A stretch of DNA of 18,366 nucleotides, taken from positions 1 through 18,366 of the forward strand of contig DKXL01000014.1 in the NCBI GenBank assembly GCA_002493005.1, written 5' to 3'. This document shows, piece after piece, positions 7,002 through 15,049 of this stretch; positions within the stretch are counted from its first letter, which is position 1; each line of letters opens with the position of its first letter. Both the position numbers and the translations under genes were made by a program. The notes under the pieces are model-generated. The model was given only the letters and a program-made list of their open reading frames with translations, did no database searches and was not told the origin of the DNA. Origin of the DNA: Ruminococcaceae bacterium UBA7127 (lineage in GTDB: Bacteria > Bacillota > Clostridia > Oscillospirales > Acutalibacteraceae).

Positions 7002-7083
7002 GTACAGTTTAACATATTCGAATTATAGCACGCAACTGTACATTGAAAAATATCCAATTTTTAAAAATATAATAGGTACAGTT
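7002..7083 (-). promoter_or_regulatory. three GTACAGTT operator-like sites at the pdxK promoter
   Basis: The word GTACAGTT occurs at 7002-7009 and 7076-7083 on the plus strand, and inverted (AACTGTAC) at 7034-7041. Relative to pdxK the sites lie upstream of the -35, between -35 and -10, and just after the start point. The outer two share AAACTGTAC on the minus strand. The arrangement suggests a dedicated regulator, possibly a MocR/PdxR-type protein, not encoded here. Confidence 0.6.
7022..7050 (-). promoter_or_regulatory. extended -10 promoter for the pdxK operon
   Basis: On the minus strand TGCTATAAT (7030-7022) is an exact extended -10 (TGn plus TATAAT). The -35 is weak (TTTTCA at 7049-7044, 16 bp away). 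The start would be near 7016. A weak -35 with a strong extended -10 is common in activated or repressed promoters. Confidence 0.65.
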
Positions 7084-7172
7084 TGCAAAATAATGCGGTA
7101 TGGCGCCGCTCAAAAATTGAGCAGTCTGATTGATTGTACCGACACTTTTTCGGTTATTTTAGAAAAATAAAA

Positions 7173-7219
7173 GGAACTGCAGAGAATGAAGCAAAAATAC
7201 TTCATTTCTTCACAGTTCC
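7173..7219 (-). terminator. terminator of the DUF308-ABC exporter operon
   Basis: GGAACTG (7173-7179) pairs with CAGTTCC (7213-7219), and AATGAAG (7185-7191) pairs with CTTCATT (7200-7206), with a small internal loop between. On the minus strand it is followed by TTTTATTTTT; on the plus strand by ATTTTTT. It lies about 60 nt after the exporter stop at 7276. The spacer 7085-7165 shows only a small hairpin, GCTCAA/TTGAGC at 7108-7122, and no gene. Confidence 0.75.
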
Positions 7220-7275
7220 GATTTTTTATGTGGGGGATAGAGCAAAGTCCAATCGCCAAAATAGTAAAGAAAAAC

Positions 7276-9054
7276 TTACTCGTTGCTGTCGGCAAACTGA
7301 CTGTTATAAAGCTTTGCATACAAGCCGTTCTTTGCCATAAGCGTTTCGTGATTGCCCACCTCAAGGATGTCGCCGTCCTGCATATACAGAATATTATCGG
7401 AATCCTTAATTGTAGATAATCTATGCGCTATAACAAATGAGGTTTTGCCCTTCATCATTGCCGCCATTGCTTCTTGAATCAGCACTTCGGTTCGTGTGTC
7501 GACCGAGGAGGTCGCCTCGTCAAGAATGAGAATCGGCGGATTGTTGAGCATTGCTCTTGCAATGGTAATCAACTGGCGTTGACCCTGAGCAATGTTGCTT
7601 GCGCCCTCCTGAAGTACAAAGTCATAGCCGCCCGGCAGAGTTTTGATAAATGCGTCTGCTCTTGCCTTTTTTGCGGCAGCCTCAACCTCTTCGTCGGTTG
7701 CGTCAAGCTTGCCGTAGCGGATGTTCTCTCGGATTGTGCCGTTATAAAGCCACGTATCCTGAAGCACCATACCAAAGATTTCTCTGAGTCTGCTGCGCTC
7801 CATATCACGAATATCAATTCCGTCAATTTTAATTGAGCCGCCTTTTACGTCGTAGAACCTCATAATAAGGTTTACCAGAGTGGTTTTGCCTGCGCCTGTC
7901 GGCCCTACAATAGCAGTTTTTTCGCCTGCTCCTATGGTGATGTACAAATCGTGAATGAGAGTTTGGTGAGGAAGGTAACCGAACTTGATGTGGTCAAAAT
8001 CAACTGCGCCCTTGAGTGTAGACGGAAATTGCGGATTTTCGGTGTCCTTAACCTCTTCCTCTTCATCCAAAAATTCAAAAATTCTGGCGGCGGCAGAGCC
8101 TGTTGCCTGAATAATGTTTGTAATCTGCATAACTTGTGTGAGCGGCTGCGAAAATTGTCTTAGATACTGAGTGAATGACTGAATCATACCGATTGAAAGT
8201 CCGCCTGCAATCGCCATAAATGCGCCTGCAATGCTGACAAGTGCATAGCCGAGGTTCGTCATATTCTGCATAATCGGTGTGAGCGTACCTGCAAGGAATT
8301 GTCCTTTTTGCGAAGCTTCAAAGAGTTCATCGTTCGTCTGCTCAAATTCGTCAATAACATCTTCTTCCTTGCCAAATACAGTAACGACGTTGTGACCGCT
8401 GTAATATTCTTCAACATAACCGTTGAGATTGCCGGTTTTTTCTTGTTGTTTGTTGAATTCTTTTTGTGATTTGCCTGCAATTTTAGATGCGATATACAGC
8501 GCAACAGGAACAACCGCCAGTCCTATAACCGTGAGGATGCCGCTGATGCTGAACATAATCGACATAATAATTACGATTGTAAAAATCGCATTTAAAACCT
8601 GATAAATACTCTGCTGGAGCGACGATGAAACAGTATCTACGTCGTTTGTAACACGACTTAGAATGTCGCCGTAGGAGTTTGTGTCATAGTAGTTGAGAGG
8701 AAGCCTTGACAGCTTTGCATCAATACTTTTTCTCAGGTCAAATATTGTGTTTTCCGTTACGCCGACAATAAGCCATGTTGCAATGTATGAGAGCACTGCG
8801 TTCATCAGATATGCACAGCCCATAAGTGCCAAAAACATAATAAAGCTTTTTACTGCTTCACCGCCGTTGCCGCCTGTAAAGATAATTGCAAGTGAGTTTG
8901 TGGCGTTACCCATAAACAGTGGCGCAAGCGAGTAGCATACGGTTGAAAGCAATACAAATAAGATTGCAAATATCAGTCTGCCTTTGTATGGCTTAAAGTA
9001 TGAGAAAAGTCTTTTGTAAACGCCCTTGCCGGAGGATTTGTGTTTTTTGCTCAT
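7276..9054 (-). CDS. ABC exporter half, heterodimer subunit with degenerate signature
   Basis: The 592-aa product is a half-transporter: a six-helix membrane domain (about residues 25-320) fused to an ATPase domain. Walker A is GPTGAGKT at 384-391, the Q-loop Gln is 432, Walker B ends LDE with catalytic Glu513, and the switch His is 544. The signature is IAQGQ at 488-492 in place of LSGGQ. This is the typical subunit whose Walker motifs are intact but whose signature is altered, as in heterodimeric exporters such as TM287/288 and BmrCD. Its start codon overlaps the stop of the partner gene by 4 bases (ATGA), so the two are translationally coupled in a 1:1 manner. Substrates of this family are drugs, lipids or peptides; nothing here fixes which one. 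Confidence 0.93.
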   Translation of the reverse strand: MSKKHKSSGKGVYKRLFSYFKPYKGRLIFAILFVLLSTVCYSLAPLFMGNATNSLAIIFTGGNGGEAVKSFIMFLALMGCAYLMNAVLSYIATWLIVGVTENTIFDLRKSIDAKLSRLPLNYYDTNSYGDILSRVTNDVDTVSSSLQQSIYQVLNAIFTIVIIMSIMFSISGILTVIGLAVVPVALYIASKIAGKSQKEFNKQQEKTGNLNGYVEEYYSGHNVVTVFGKEEDVIDEFEQTNDELFEASQKGQFLAGTLTPIMQNMTNLGYALVSIAGAFMAIAGGLSIGMIQSFTQYLRQFSQPLTQVMQITNIIQATGSAAARIFEFLDEEEEVKDTENPQFPSTLKGAVDFDHIKFGYLPHQTLIHDLYITIGAGEKTAIVGPTGAGKTTLVNLIMRFYDVKGGSIKIDGIDIRDMERSRLREIFGMVLQDTWLYNGTIRENIRYGKLDATDEEVEAAAKKARADAFIKTLPGGYDFVLQEGASNIAQGQRQLITIARAMLNNPPILILDEATSSVDTRTEVLIQEAMAAMMKGKTSFVIAHRLSTIKDSDNILYMQDGDILEVGNHETLMAKNGLYAKLYNSQFADSNE

Positions 9055-10787
9055 CGTTGCATATCCTCCTTACTCATCTGAGAATTTACAATTTCCTTGT
9101 AAACATCACAGTTATTAAGTAATTCACTGTGCGTGCCGATACCTGCGACTTCACCGTTTTCGACAACAATAATTCTGTCTGCCTCCATAATTGTGCTTAT
9201 GCGCTGTGCTACAATTACAACGGTTGCATTGTCGGTTTCTTTTGAAAGAGCCTGACGCAGTAATTTGTCGGTCTTGAAGTCAAGAGCCGAGAAGCTGTCA
9301 TCAAACACATATATTTCAGGCTTGCGCACTATTGCTCGTGCAATGGCAAGGCGCTGGCGCTGACCGCCCGACACATTTGTGCCGCCCTGAGAAATCGGAG
9401 AGTCAAAACCCTCCTCCTTTTTCATAACAAAGTCATACGACTGGGCAATCTTTACAGCCTCTTCAATTCTGTCCTCGTCAGCATTTGCATCGCCAAATGC
9501 AATGTTTGAGTCTATTGTACCCGAGAAAAGCACTGCCTTTTGCGGCACAAAGCCGATTTTCTGACGAAGCACCTTGGTGTCGTAATCACGAACATCAATT
9601 CCATCAACAAGAATTTGACCCTCGGTAACATCATACAGTCGGGGAATAAGGTTTACGATAGTTGACTTGCCCATACCCGTACCGCCGATAATTGCAGTAG
9701 TTTCTCCGGGCTTTGCTTCAAATGATAAGTTCTTTATTGCAGGCACATCTGCGCCGTCATACGTAAATGAAACATTTTTGAATGTAAGGTATCCCTTTTT
9801 GTCAGAGTTGTCTTTTGTAACCTCTTTGTTCTTGATAACAGGCTCGGTATTAAGAACCTCCTCAGCTCTTTTTGCAGCAGTTGCGGCACGCGGAAGCATA
9901 ATGAACACAAGCGTCAGCATAATTACAGCCATCATAATCTGCATAATATACTGAATGATAGCCATAACCTCGCCGATAGTGTAATCCATACCCTTGTTTG
10001 CAACCTGATTTGCAGCCATAAGCATTACCATTGCGGCGGTAAATGACAAAATCAGTGTGAGGATTGGAAGAACCGAGTTGGTTGTTCTCTGCATTTTTTT
10101 GTTGGTTTTTTGATAATCTCTGTTGATTGCCTCAAAACGTTTGCTCTCAAATTCTGTTGTGCCAAATGCTCTGATAACACGAACACCTGTAAGCTTTTCA
10201 CGCATAACAAGATTAATTCTGTCAATTTTAAGCTGGATTTTTGTTGAGAGCGGAACGGCAACTTTGCCAATCATAACAAGGACAATAGCCATAATCGGAA
10301 TAGAAATGATAAGCACCGATGATAGCTTTGGGCTGCTTGAAATAGCAAGGATAATTCCGCAGATGCACATAATCGGTGCCTGTACTGCAATTCTCAGACA
10401 CTGGTTTAAAAACACCTGTACCTGAGTAATGTCATTGTTTGTGCGGGTAATAAGTGATGAGGTTGAAAACCTGTCTATTTCAGTTTGAGAAAAATGCTGA
10501 ACCTTTGTAAATACTTTACTTCTCAGGTTTTTGCCGACGCCCATTGATACAGTTGACGATATGCGGCTGGTTGCAATACCGCACAGGATGCCAACAACAA
10601 CAAGCAGTAGCATAATTCCGCCTACCTCAAAAACAAGCGGAAGGTTCTTCTCGGGAATAGCTTCGTCAATCAGCCTCGTGAGCAGTGACGGTAAGCCCAG
10701 CGTGCACATAGTTGTACCGATAACTGTCAGCACAATCAGCACAAGCTCTTTTTTGTACCCGAGGAGTTCTTTCATAACGCTTTTCAT
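9051..10787 (-). CDS. ABC exporter half, heterodimer subunit with degenerate catalytic site
   Basis: The 578-aa product pairs with the downstream half. The membrane domain covers about residues 15-300. The ATPase domain has Walker A GGTGMGKST at 368-376 and a normal VSGGQ signature at 472-476. Walker B reads VFDD, so the catalytic Glu is Asp497, and the switch His is Gln528 (VAQR). Both replacements match those described for the TM287 subunit of TM287/288. The dimer should therefore have one competent ATP site (Walker motifs of the 592-aa half with this signature) and one that hydrolyses poorly. The ATG at 10787 follows AGAGGAAAG. The gene lies 23 nt after the DUF308-like gene, so the three are probably one transcript. 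Confidence 0.93.
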   Translation of the reverse strand: MKSVMKELLGYKKELVLIVLTVIGTTMCTLGLPSLLTRLIDEAIPEKNLPLVFEVGGIMLLLVVVGILCGIATSRISSTVSMGVGKNLRSKVFTKVQHFSQTEIDRFSTSSLITRTNNDITQVQVFLNQCLRIAVQAPIMCICGIILAISSSPKLSSVLIISIPIMAIVLVMIGKVAVPLSTKIQLKIDRINLVMREKLTGVRVIRAFGTTEFESKRFEAINRDYQKTNKKMQRTTNSVLPILTLILSFTAAMVMLMAANQVANKGMDYTIGEVMAIIQYIMQIMMAVIMLTLVFIMLPRAATAAKRAEEVLNTEPVIKNKEVTKDNSDKKGYLTFKNVSFTYDGADVPAIKNLSFEAKPGETTAIIGGTGMGKSTIVNLIPRLYDVTEGQILVDGIDVRDYDTKVLRQKIGFVPQKAVLFSGTIDSNIAFGDANADEDRIEEAVKIAQSYDFVMKKEEGFDSPISQGGTNVSGGQRQRLAIARAIVRKPEIYVFDDSFSALDFKTDKLLRQALSKETDNATVVIVAQRISTIMEADRIIVVENGEVAGIGTHSELLNNCDVYKEIVNSQMSKEDMQR

Positions 10788-10810
10788 ACGCTTTCCTCTA
10801 CTAACTATGA

Positions 10811-11350
10811 TTAATATTTTTCAAATGGCGAGCAAATAAGTCTTATGCCATAGGTCATAAGATAGATGCCTATGAGCAGACCCTCAGTTCTTGCCATAAG
10901 AAGCGGGTGAAAACAGCCGTAGATACCCGCAAGCAAAACAAGGATACCAAGTATAAGCGTCAGCACCCATGATTTGGAGCTTGTGGTTTTCTTTACTCTG
11001 AATGCGCCGGAAATTGACATAACGCCGCTTATGATAAACCAGCCGGCAAACAGATAAAGCATTATTGTGTCGATAATTGCCAATGGAACGACAGAGAATA
11101 TCGACAAAACAGATATTACTGCTGCCGCAATGCCGGCAATTAGTCCGAGTGTTCCCATACCTGCTCTTGATTTTGATTTTTCTGCTTCGTTTGAATTTGA
11201 AAAATAATCAAAAATTGCGCAAAAGCCCCATGCGCCGAGCAACACGGTGATTATCCAGCCGGTGTTCAAAAATGTTACGCCGGGGAAGCAAATGCAGTAT
11301 ATTGCTCCTAAAATAGCAAATACTCCGAGAATACAGTTAAAAACTTTCAT
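10811..11350 (-). CDS. DUF308/HdeD-like small membrane protein
   Basis: The 179-aa product has about six hydrophobic helices in three pairs, near residues 3-20, 28-48, 65-85, 88-110, 128-145 and 150-168. There is almost no soluble domain apart from a charged loop at 50-60. The repeating helix-hairpin layout and phrases such as LYLFAGWFIISGVMSI and LILGILVLLAGIYGCFHP fit the DUF308 family (HdeD-like), whose function in Firmicutes is not established. The ATG at 11350 is preferred to a TTG at 11365, because that TTG overlaps the GAGGTGG ribosome binding site, which sits 6 nt before the ATG. It is the first gene of a probable operon with the heterodimeric exporter, which hints at a shared stress or envelope role, but this is inference. 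Confidence 0.82.
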   Translation of the reverse strand: MKVFNCILGVFAILGAIYCICFPGVTFLNTGWIITVLLGAWGFCAIFDYFSNSNEAEKSKSRAGMGTLGLIAGIAAAVISVLSIFSVVPLAIIDTIMLYLFAGWFIISGVMSISGAFRVKKTTSSKSWVLTLILGILVLLAGIYGCFHPLLMARTEGLLIGIYLMTYGIRLICSPFEKY

Positions 11351-11376
11351 AATGAGCCACCTCAAAAAAATATATT

Positions 11377-11401
11377 ATCGTTTCTGATTGTCTGAAACGA
11401 T
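11377..11401. promoter_or_regulatory. dyad in the DUF308 leader
   Basis: ATCGTTTC (11377-11384) and GAAACGAT (11394-11401) form 8-bp arms. The pairing extends inward past one mismatch (TGA against TCT on the plus strand). It lies 27-51 nt upstream of the ATG. A possible -10 (TATAAA, 11418-11413) with a short-spaced TTGCAG would put the dyad at the transcript start. It could be an operator or a 5' hairpin. The remainder of 11402-11555 is AT-rich and shows nothing else clear. Confidence 0.45.
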
Positions 11402-11555
11402 TAAAAACTAAATTTATATTAATGCAACAGTATCTGCAAGAATAATAACTATAAATAATTTTAACATACTGAATAAGAAAAGTAAATAAATTTTGAAAAT
11501 TTAATTAATTTGTTACAAATTTTATAGTTTGATAACGGCTAAATCCTTATCATTA

Positions 11556-11600
11556 CAAAAATCGGGCAGGCAGGGTTTGAATATAACCCTGTCTGCCCGA
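11556..11600 (-). terminator. terminator of the GntR-ABC operon
   Basis: A 16-bp stem with one G-T pair joins 11562-11577 to 11585-11600, with a 7-nt loop. On the minus strand it is followed by TTTTT (11561-11557). It sits 42 nt after the permease stop at 11642. Outer arms TCGGGCAG/CTGCCCGA are shared with the palindromes at 4698 and, in degenerate form, at 3585 and 3654. Confidence 0.85.
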
Positions 11601-11641
11601 ATCGCTTAGACGTCATACCGCCGATAAATAAAACTATTGTA

Positions 11642-13738
11642 TTAATAGTAATATCTGTAGAAGACTTCAGTATATTCGCAATCATCATTGCTTGTCATAT
11701 CTTTGTTGAGAATGTCAAGCTCCTGCAATGTGCGTATTGTGTTTGTAAAGCTCTTTGGTATCATATACGTTTCATATGTTCCCGGGAGCGAATCTGCAAT
11801 AATTGATTGTACTGATGAAAGTAGTGAGTTTGTGCTCGGAGAATAATTTGTTTTTGCTGAAAAATCAATCTGACACACAATACCGTCATACATATCCTGT
11901 GCAGCGCTCAGGTCTGTCAGTTCGCTGTTTTCATCATACGAGATACTATAGAAATTTAAGTCCCTTTGATAGCAGATGAATTTTTCAAATTCCTCTTCAT
12001 TACAATTTTTGATATCTTTTGTGATTGCAGCTTTTATTTTTTCGCACGCTTCATACTGTTCTTTGCTAATCTTATTATCATTGCTTTCGTCATAATAAGT
12101 TGTATCATAATCGGATGAACCGGAAATAATTGTATTGTATACGGGCTTTTTATCTTTTGAATATCCCAAAACAGAAAATTCTTTTATGTTTTCTTTATCG
12201 GCACTTGTGACAGCACTGTATTTTTCAACGTATTTTTTGTTTGTAACAATATCGGTATATGGGTTTTCGTAAATGTATAGTTCACTCATTGCAAAGGTGT
12301 CATATGTATACACTCTGGTGACTACAGAACCGTTTTTCATTCTGTATGAATATATTTCCTCAGGGAAGTTGATATTCAACTCATCCATAGATGTTGTAAT
12401 CATATGTGTCCAAACACCGATAAATTTTTGCTGTGACTCCACATCCAGCGTGTCAAGTCTTTTGGCGTGGAGATCAATGATTTGTCCTTTCAGCGTGTCA
12501 TCTGAAAAATCGTCAGCCATATCACGAGAAAGTTTTTTAAAGCCTTTAAGCTCATTTAAGTATGTTTGCTCACGACAGTAAAATCCGGCACTCTCAACAT
12601 TATTTATGTCGGGAACAAAATTGTTGTAGCCAAATACATCATAGTTGCATAAAGCCATACCTGCAACAACTACCACGATAAGACCGCCAAGTGCAACCGA
12701 GGTTTTAATAATCTTGGTAAAGCCCTTATAAAAAATAAGATGAGCAATGATAAATGCAGGAATGCTTCCCAAGATAAAGCCAAACACAAATCCCCAAAAG
12801 GCATTGTTAAAGGTGTTGATTGAGCCAAACAAAACTCCCAAAAACATTCCTACAAGAAATGCAACAAGCACTTTTACAATATGGCACGGCAGATAGTATG
12901 CAAATGATGATTGGGCACGCTCTGCACGCCTTTTTTTGATTAGGAATGCTGAAGCCACAAGGCAGATAACAGAGAAAATTATCCAGTAAATAACATTTAT
13001 TCCGTCATACGCGGCAAGCGGATTGAGTGCATTCATAATGAAATGATTTGAGGATATTTCAAAGTAAGAGCCAACAAAGAATCCGCCGATTACACCCTTT
13101 ACAAACATTGCGGACAGCGGATATGCAATGCAAACGGTTATAAACATAATAACGGCATTAAAGGTTGTGCCGCAGCAAATAGAAATCAGTCCGTAAGCCG
13201 AAATGCAGGCAAATGCGCCCATAATAATTTTGGTATATACCTGCGTTACCTCGCTTATCAGCGGCTGACCGCAGCAGATAGAAATTATAGAAATAATTCC
13301 CATAAAGAATAATGTGGGGATAATCGAGAAAATATAAGCAGAAGCTGCCTTGGTAAGATAAAGAGTAGTTCGGCTAATCGGGAGTGAGCCGTACAAGTCA
13401 GCCTTGCGCTTGTTGTGCAAATAAGAAAAAACCTTGATTGTATAGAAAATTGTAAATATTGTGGTCATAAAATACAGCACATAAACCGACAACATCTGGA
13501 AAGTCTGAATTGAACCGCCGAAAACATCGTTTTTTGATATGTTAGTGCTGTTAGATGTTTCAACAAAAGCATTACTTATGGAGCTTCCCAGTACAAGGCA
13601 CATCGTCAGAATTATTGTTGTAAACACTGCGGCAAGTATGCTAAATACGGTCAGCGTGCCTGTACATGCCTTTAAATCCCACTTAAACAGCGAAAAAGCG
13701 TGCTTTAGCTTGTCTTTAAACGATACTGTTGATGTCAT
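11642..13738 (-). CDS. ABC-2-like permease with large extracytoplasmic C-terminal domain
   Basis: The product is 698 aa from the ATG at 13738, which has GGAGG 9 nt upstream. A GTG at 13759 is rejected because it leaves no ribosome binding site. Residues 1-370 hold about nine predicted helices (near 29-49, 77-100, 130-153, 168-190, 193-215, 248-267, 286-305, 310-335 and 346-366). The loop HNKRKADLYGSLPISRTTLYLTK at 108-130 is typical of ABC-2 permeases that pair with YtrB-like ATPases. Residues 371-698 form a polar domain with many Tyr, Asp and Glu and no further helix, predicted to lie outside the cell; it resembles the extra C-terminal domain annotated as DUF6449 in Clostridia, a name I give with low certainty. 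The start overlaps the ATPase gene by 23 nt, so the pair is co-translated. Substrate unknown; a role in envelope stress or antimicrobial peptide response is inferred from the Ytr-like layout. Confidence 0.87.
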   Translation of the reverse strand: MTSTVSFKDKLKHAFSLFKWDLKACTGTLTVFSILAAVFTTIILTMCLVLGSSISNAFVETSNSTNISKNDVFGGSIQTFQMLSVYVLYFMTTIFTIFYTIKVFSYLHNKRKADLYGSLPISRTTLYLTKAASAYIFSIIPTLFFMGIISIISICCGQPLISEVTQVYTKIIMGAFACISAYGLISICCGTTFNAVIMFITVCIAYPLSAMFVKGVIGGFFVGSYFEISSNHFIMNALNPLAAYDGINVIYWIIFSVICLVASAFLIKKRRAERAQSSFAYYLPCHIVKVLVAFLVGMFLGVLFGSINTFNNAFWGFVFGFILGSIPAFIIAHLIFYKGFTKIIKTSVALGGLIVVVVAGMALCNYDVFGYNNFVPDINNVESAGFYCREQTYLNELKGFKKLSRDMADDFSDDTLKGQIIDLHAKRLDTLDVESQQKFIGVWTHMITTSMDELNINFPEEIYSYRMKNGSVVTRVYTYDTFAMSELYIYENPYTDIVTNKKYVEKYSAVTSADKENIKEFSVLGYSKDKKPVYNTIISGSSDYDTTYYDESNDNKISKEQYEACEKIKAAITKDIKNCNEEEFEKFICYQRDLNFYSISYDENSELTDLSAAQDMYDGIVCQIDFSAKTNYSPSTNSLLSSVQSIIADSLPGTYETYMIPKSFTNTIRTLQELDILNKDMTSNDDCEYTEVFYRYYY

Positions 13739-14615
13739 AGCCCGCAGCCTCCATTTCACTTATAAATATTTCTTCAAGGGTGAGTGGCATTGCCGAAATA
13801 TAAACGGGATTAAGCGCATTTAATTTTGGCATAAATTCCTCCTCGGTTCCTCGTATGGTTATATTAAATATGTTGCCGTTGCGCCACACGTTTATAGTGT
13901 TGATTTCTCTGAATGGATTCGGGTCAAGAGGAGGCTCGTTGAATGCCACCTGAACCTTGCGAAGTCCCATTCGCAAATCATCAATTTCACGTTCAAGCAA
14001 AATCTTGCCTCTGTGCATAAGGCAGATTCTGTCACACAAATCCTCAAGTTCGCGAAGATTGTGAGATGCTATTACAACAGTCATTTCATTTTTGGCTACG
14101 TGTTCTATTAAAATTCGCTTTAACATTTGTCGCACAACAGGGTCAAGACCGTCAAAAATTTCGTCAAGGAACAAATATTTTGGACAGGTTGAAAGCGCAA
14201 GAATTAATGCAGCCTGACGTTGCATACCCTTTGACATATTTATTATTCTTGCTTTTCTTTGAATAGGAAAGATTGTGCAATACCTGTTAAAAGCCTCTTC
14301 GCTCCAGTTTGGATAGAGGTTGCGGTATAAAAACGCAATGTTATCTATGGTACTGTTGTTGTAGAAAAACGGAAAGTCAGGAATAAAGTAACAATCGCCC
14401 TTTGCCTTTGGATTGTCGGACAAAACGCTCCCGTCAATCGTCACGGTGCCGCCGTTTGGTTCATAAACACCTGACAAAACTCTGAGCAGAGTTGATTTTC
14501 CGCTTCCGTTGCTGCCAACAAGCCCTACTACAGAGCCTTTGTCTATATTAAGGGATATATTGTCAATCGCAGCAATCTTGTCAAATTTTTTGCTCAGGTT
14601 TGTGATTTCAATCAT
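13716..14615 (-). CDS. ABC transporter ATP-binding protein, YtrB-like
   Basis: The 299-aa product is the ATPase for the adjoining permease. The ATG at 14615 is preferred over in-frame starts up to 14678 because it lies 8 nt after GAAGGAGG and begins the canonical MIEITNLSKKF. Walker A is GSNGSGKST at 34-42, the signature is the variant MSKGM at 127-131, Walker B is LFLDE at 148-152 and the switch His is 185 (ASHNL). The C-terminal 80 residues form the extension usual in this subgroup and end in a -LTLEEIFI- helix. It overlaps the GntR gene by 8 nt and the permease by 23 nt. A GntR-ATPase-permease order is the one seen in ytr-type operons of Bacilli. Confidence 0.92.
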   Translation of the reverse strand: MIEITNLSKKFDKIAAIDNISLNIDKGSVVGLVGSNGSGKSTLLRVLSGVYEPNGGTVTIDGSVLSDNPKAKGDCYFIPDFPFFYNNSTIDNIAFLYRNLYPNWSEEAFNRYCTIFPIQRKARIINMSKGMQRQAALILALSTCPKYLFLDEIFDGLDPVVRQMLKRILIEHVAKNEMTVVIASHNLRELEDLCDRICLMHRGKILLEREIDDLRMGLRKVQVAFNEPPLDPNPFREINTINVWRNGNIFNITIRGTEEEFMPKLNALNPVYISAMPLTLEEIFISEMEAAGYDINSIV

Positions 14616-14985
14616 TAGTATCGCCTCCTTCAAAGGTCGTATCAATAATTTGAAGTAACTCCACTTTGTCGGCACCAAACAAAAATGCGTTTTTTGCAGC
14701 TTCTTTAAACTGTTCGACAGCCATTATTTTGTGAGCGGAGTCAGAGGAAAGTTTGTCGGTAAGAAATGTTCCCCTGCCGACTGTTGAAGAAATGTATCCG
14801 TCAGCTTCAAGAGTGCGGTATGCTTTGGCAACTGTGTTGGGATTTACGCCAAGCTGACTCGCAAGCGTTCTCACAGGAGGGAGCTTATCATAAGGATGGA
14901 TTACTCCGGCAGAAGCAAGCTTGATTACGTTGTTGTACAACTGCTCATAAATCGGCACGCGTGATGCCAAATCTAACTGAAACAT
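14608..14985 (-). CDS. GntR-family regulator, YtrA subfamily
   Basis: The 125-aa protein has an N-terminal winged helix-turn-helix (residues 10-76). It contains PIYEQLYNNV, then LPPVRTLASQLGVNPNTVAKAYRTLE (35-60) as the DNA-reading part, and GRGTFL as the wing. Residues 77-125 form only a short helical tail, so there is no effector domain of the FadR or HutC kind; this size defines the YtrA subfamily. The ATG at 14985 follows AAGGAGGT by 6 nt. As first gene of the operon, and with a dyad over its own promoter, it probably represses itself together with the ATPase and permease until an envelope signal relieves it. The relief mechanism is not visible here. Confidence 0.92.
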   Translation of the reverse strand: MFQLDLASRVPIYEQLYNNVIKLASAGVIHPYDKLPPVRTLASQLGVNPNTVAKAYRTLEADGYISSTVGRGTFLTDKLSSDSAHKIMAVEQFKEAAKNAFLFGADKVELLQIIDTTFEGGDTND

Positions 14986-15012
14986 ACGATACCTCCTTTG
15001 ATGAAAATAATT

Positions 15013-15049
15013 TGTATTAATTACATTAGTACACTTATATATTAATACA
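15013..15049. promoter_or_regulatory. candidate GntR operator over its promoter
   Basis: TGTATTAAT (15013-15021) and ATTAATACA (15041-15049) are exact inverted repeats with a 19-nt spacer that itself contains GTAC near the centre. The dyad covers the -10 and start point of the GntR promoter. TGTA...TACA half-sites are usual for YtrA-type regulators. Confidence 0.6.

Noticed and set aside
7108..7122. GCTCAA/TTGAGC hairpin as a small RNA or terminator
   Set aside because: Only six pairs with a three-base loop and no T-run on either strand; no promoter points at it.
7138..7154. ACCGA/TCGGT as a plus-strand terminator
   Set aside because: Five pairs only, and no plus-strand gene precedes it.
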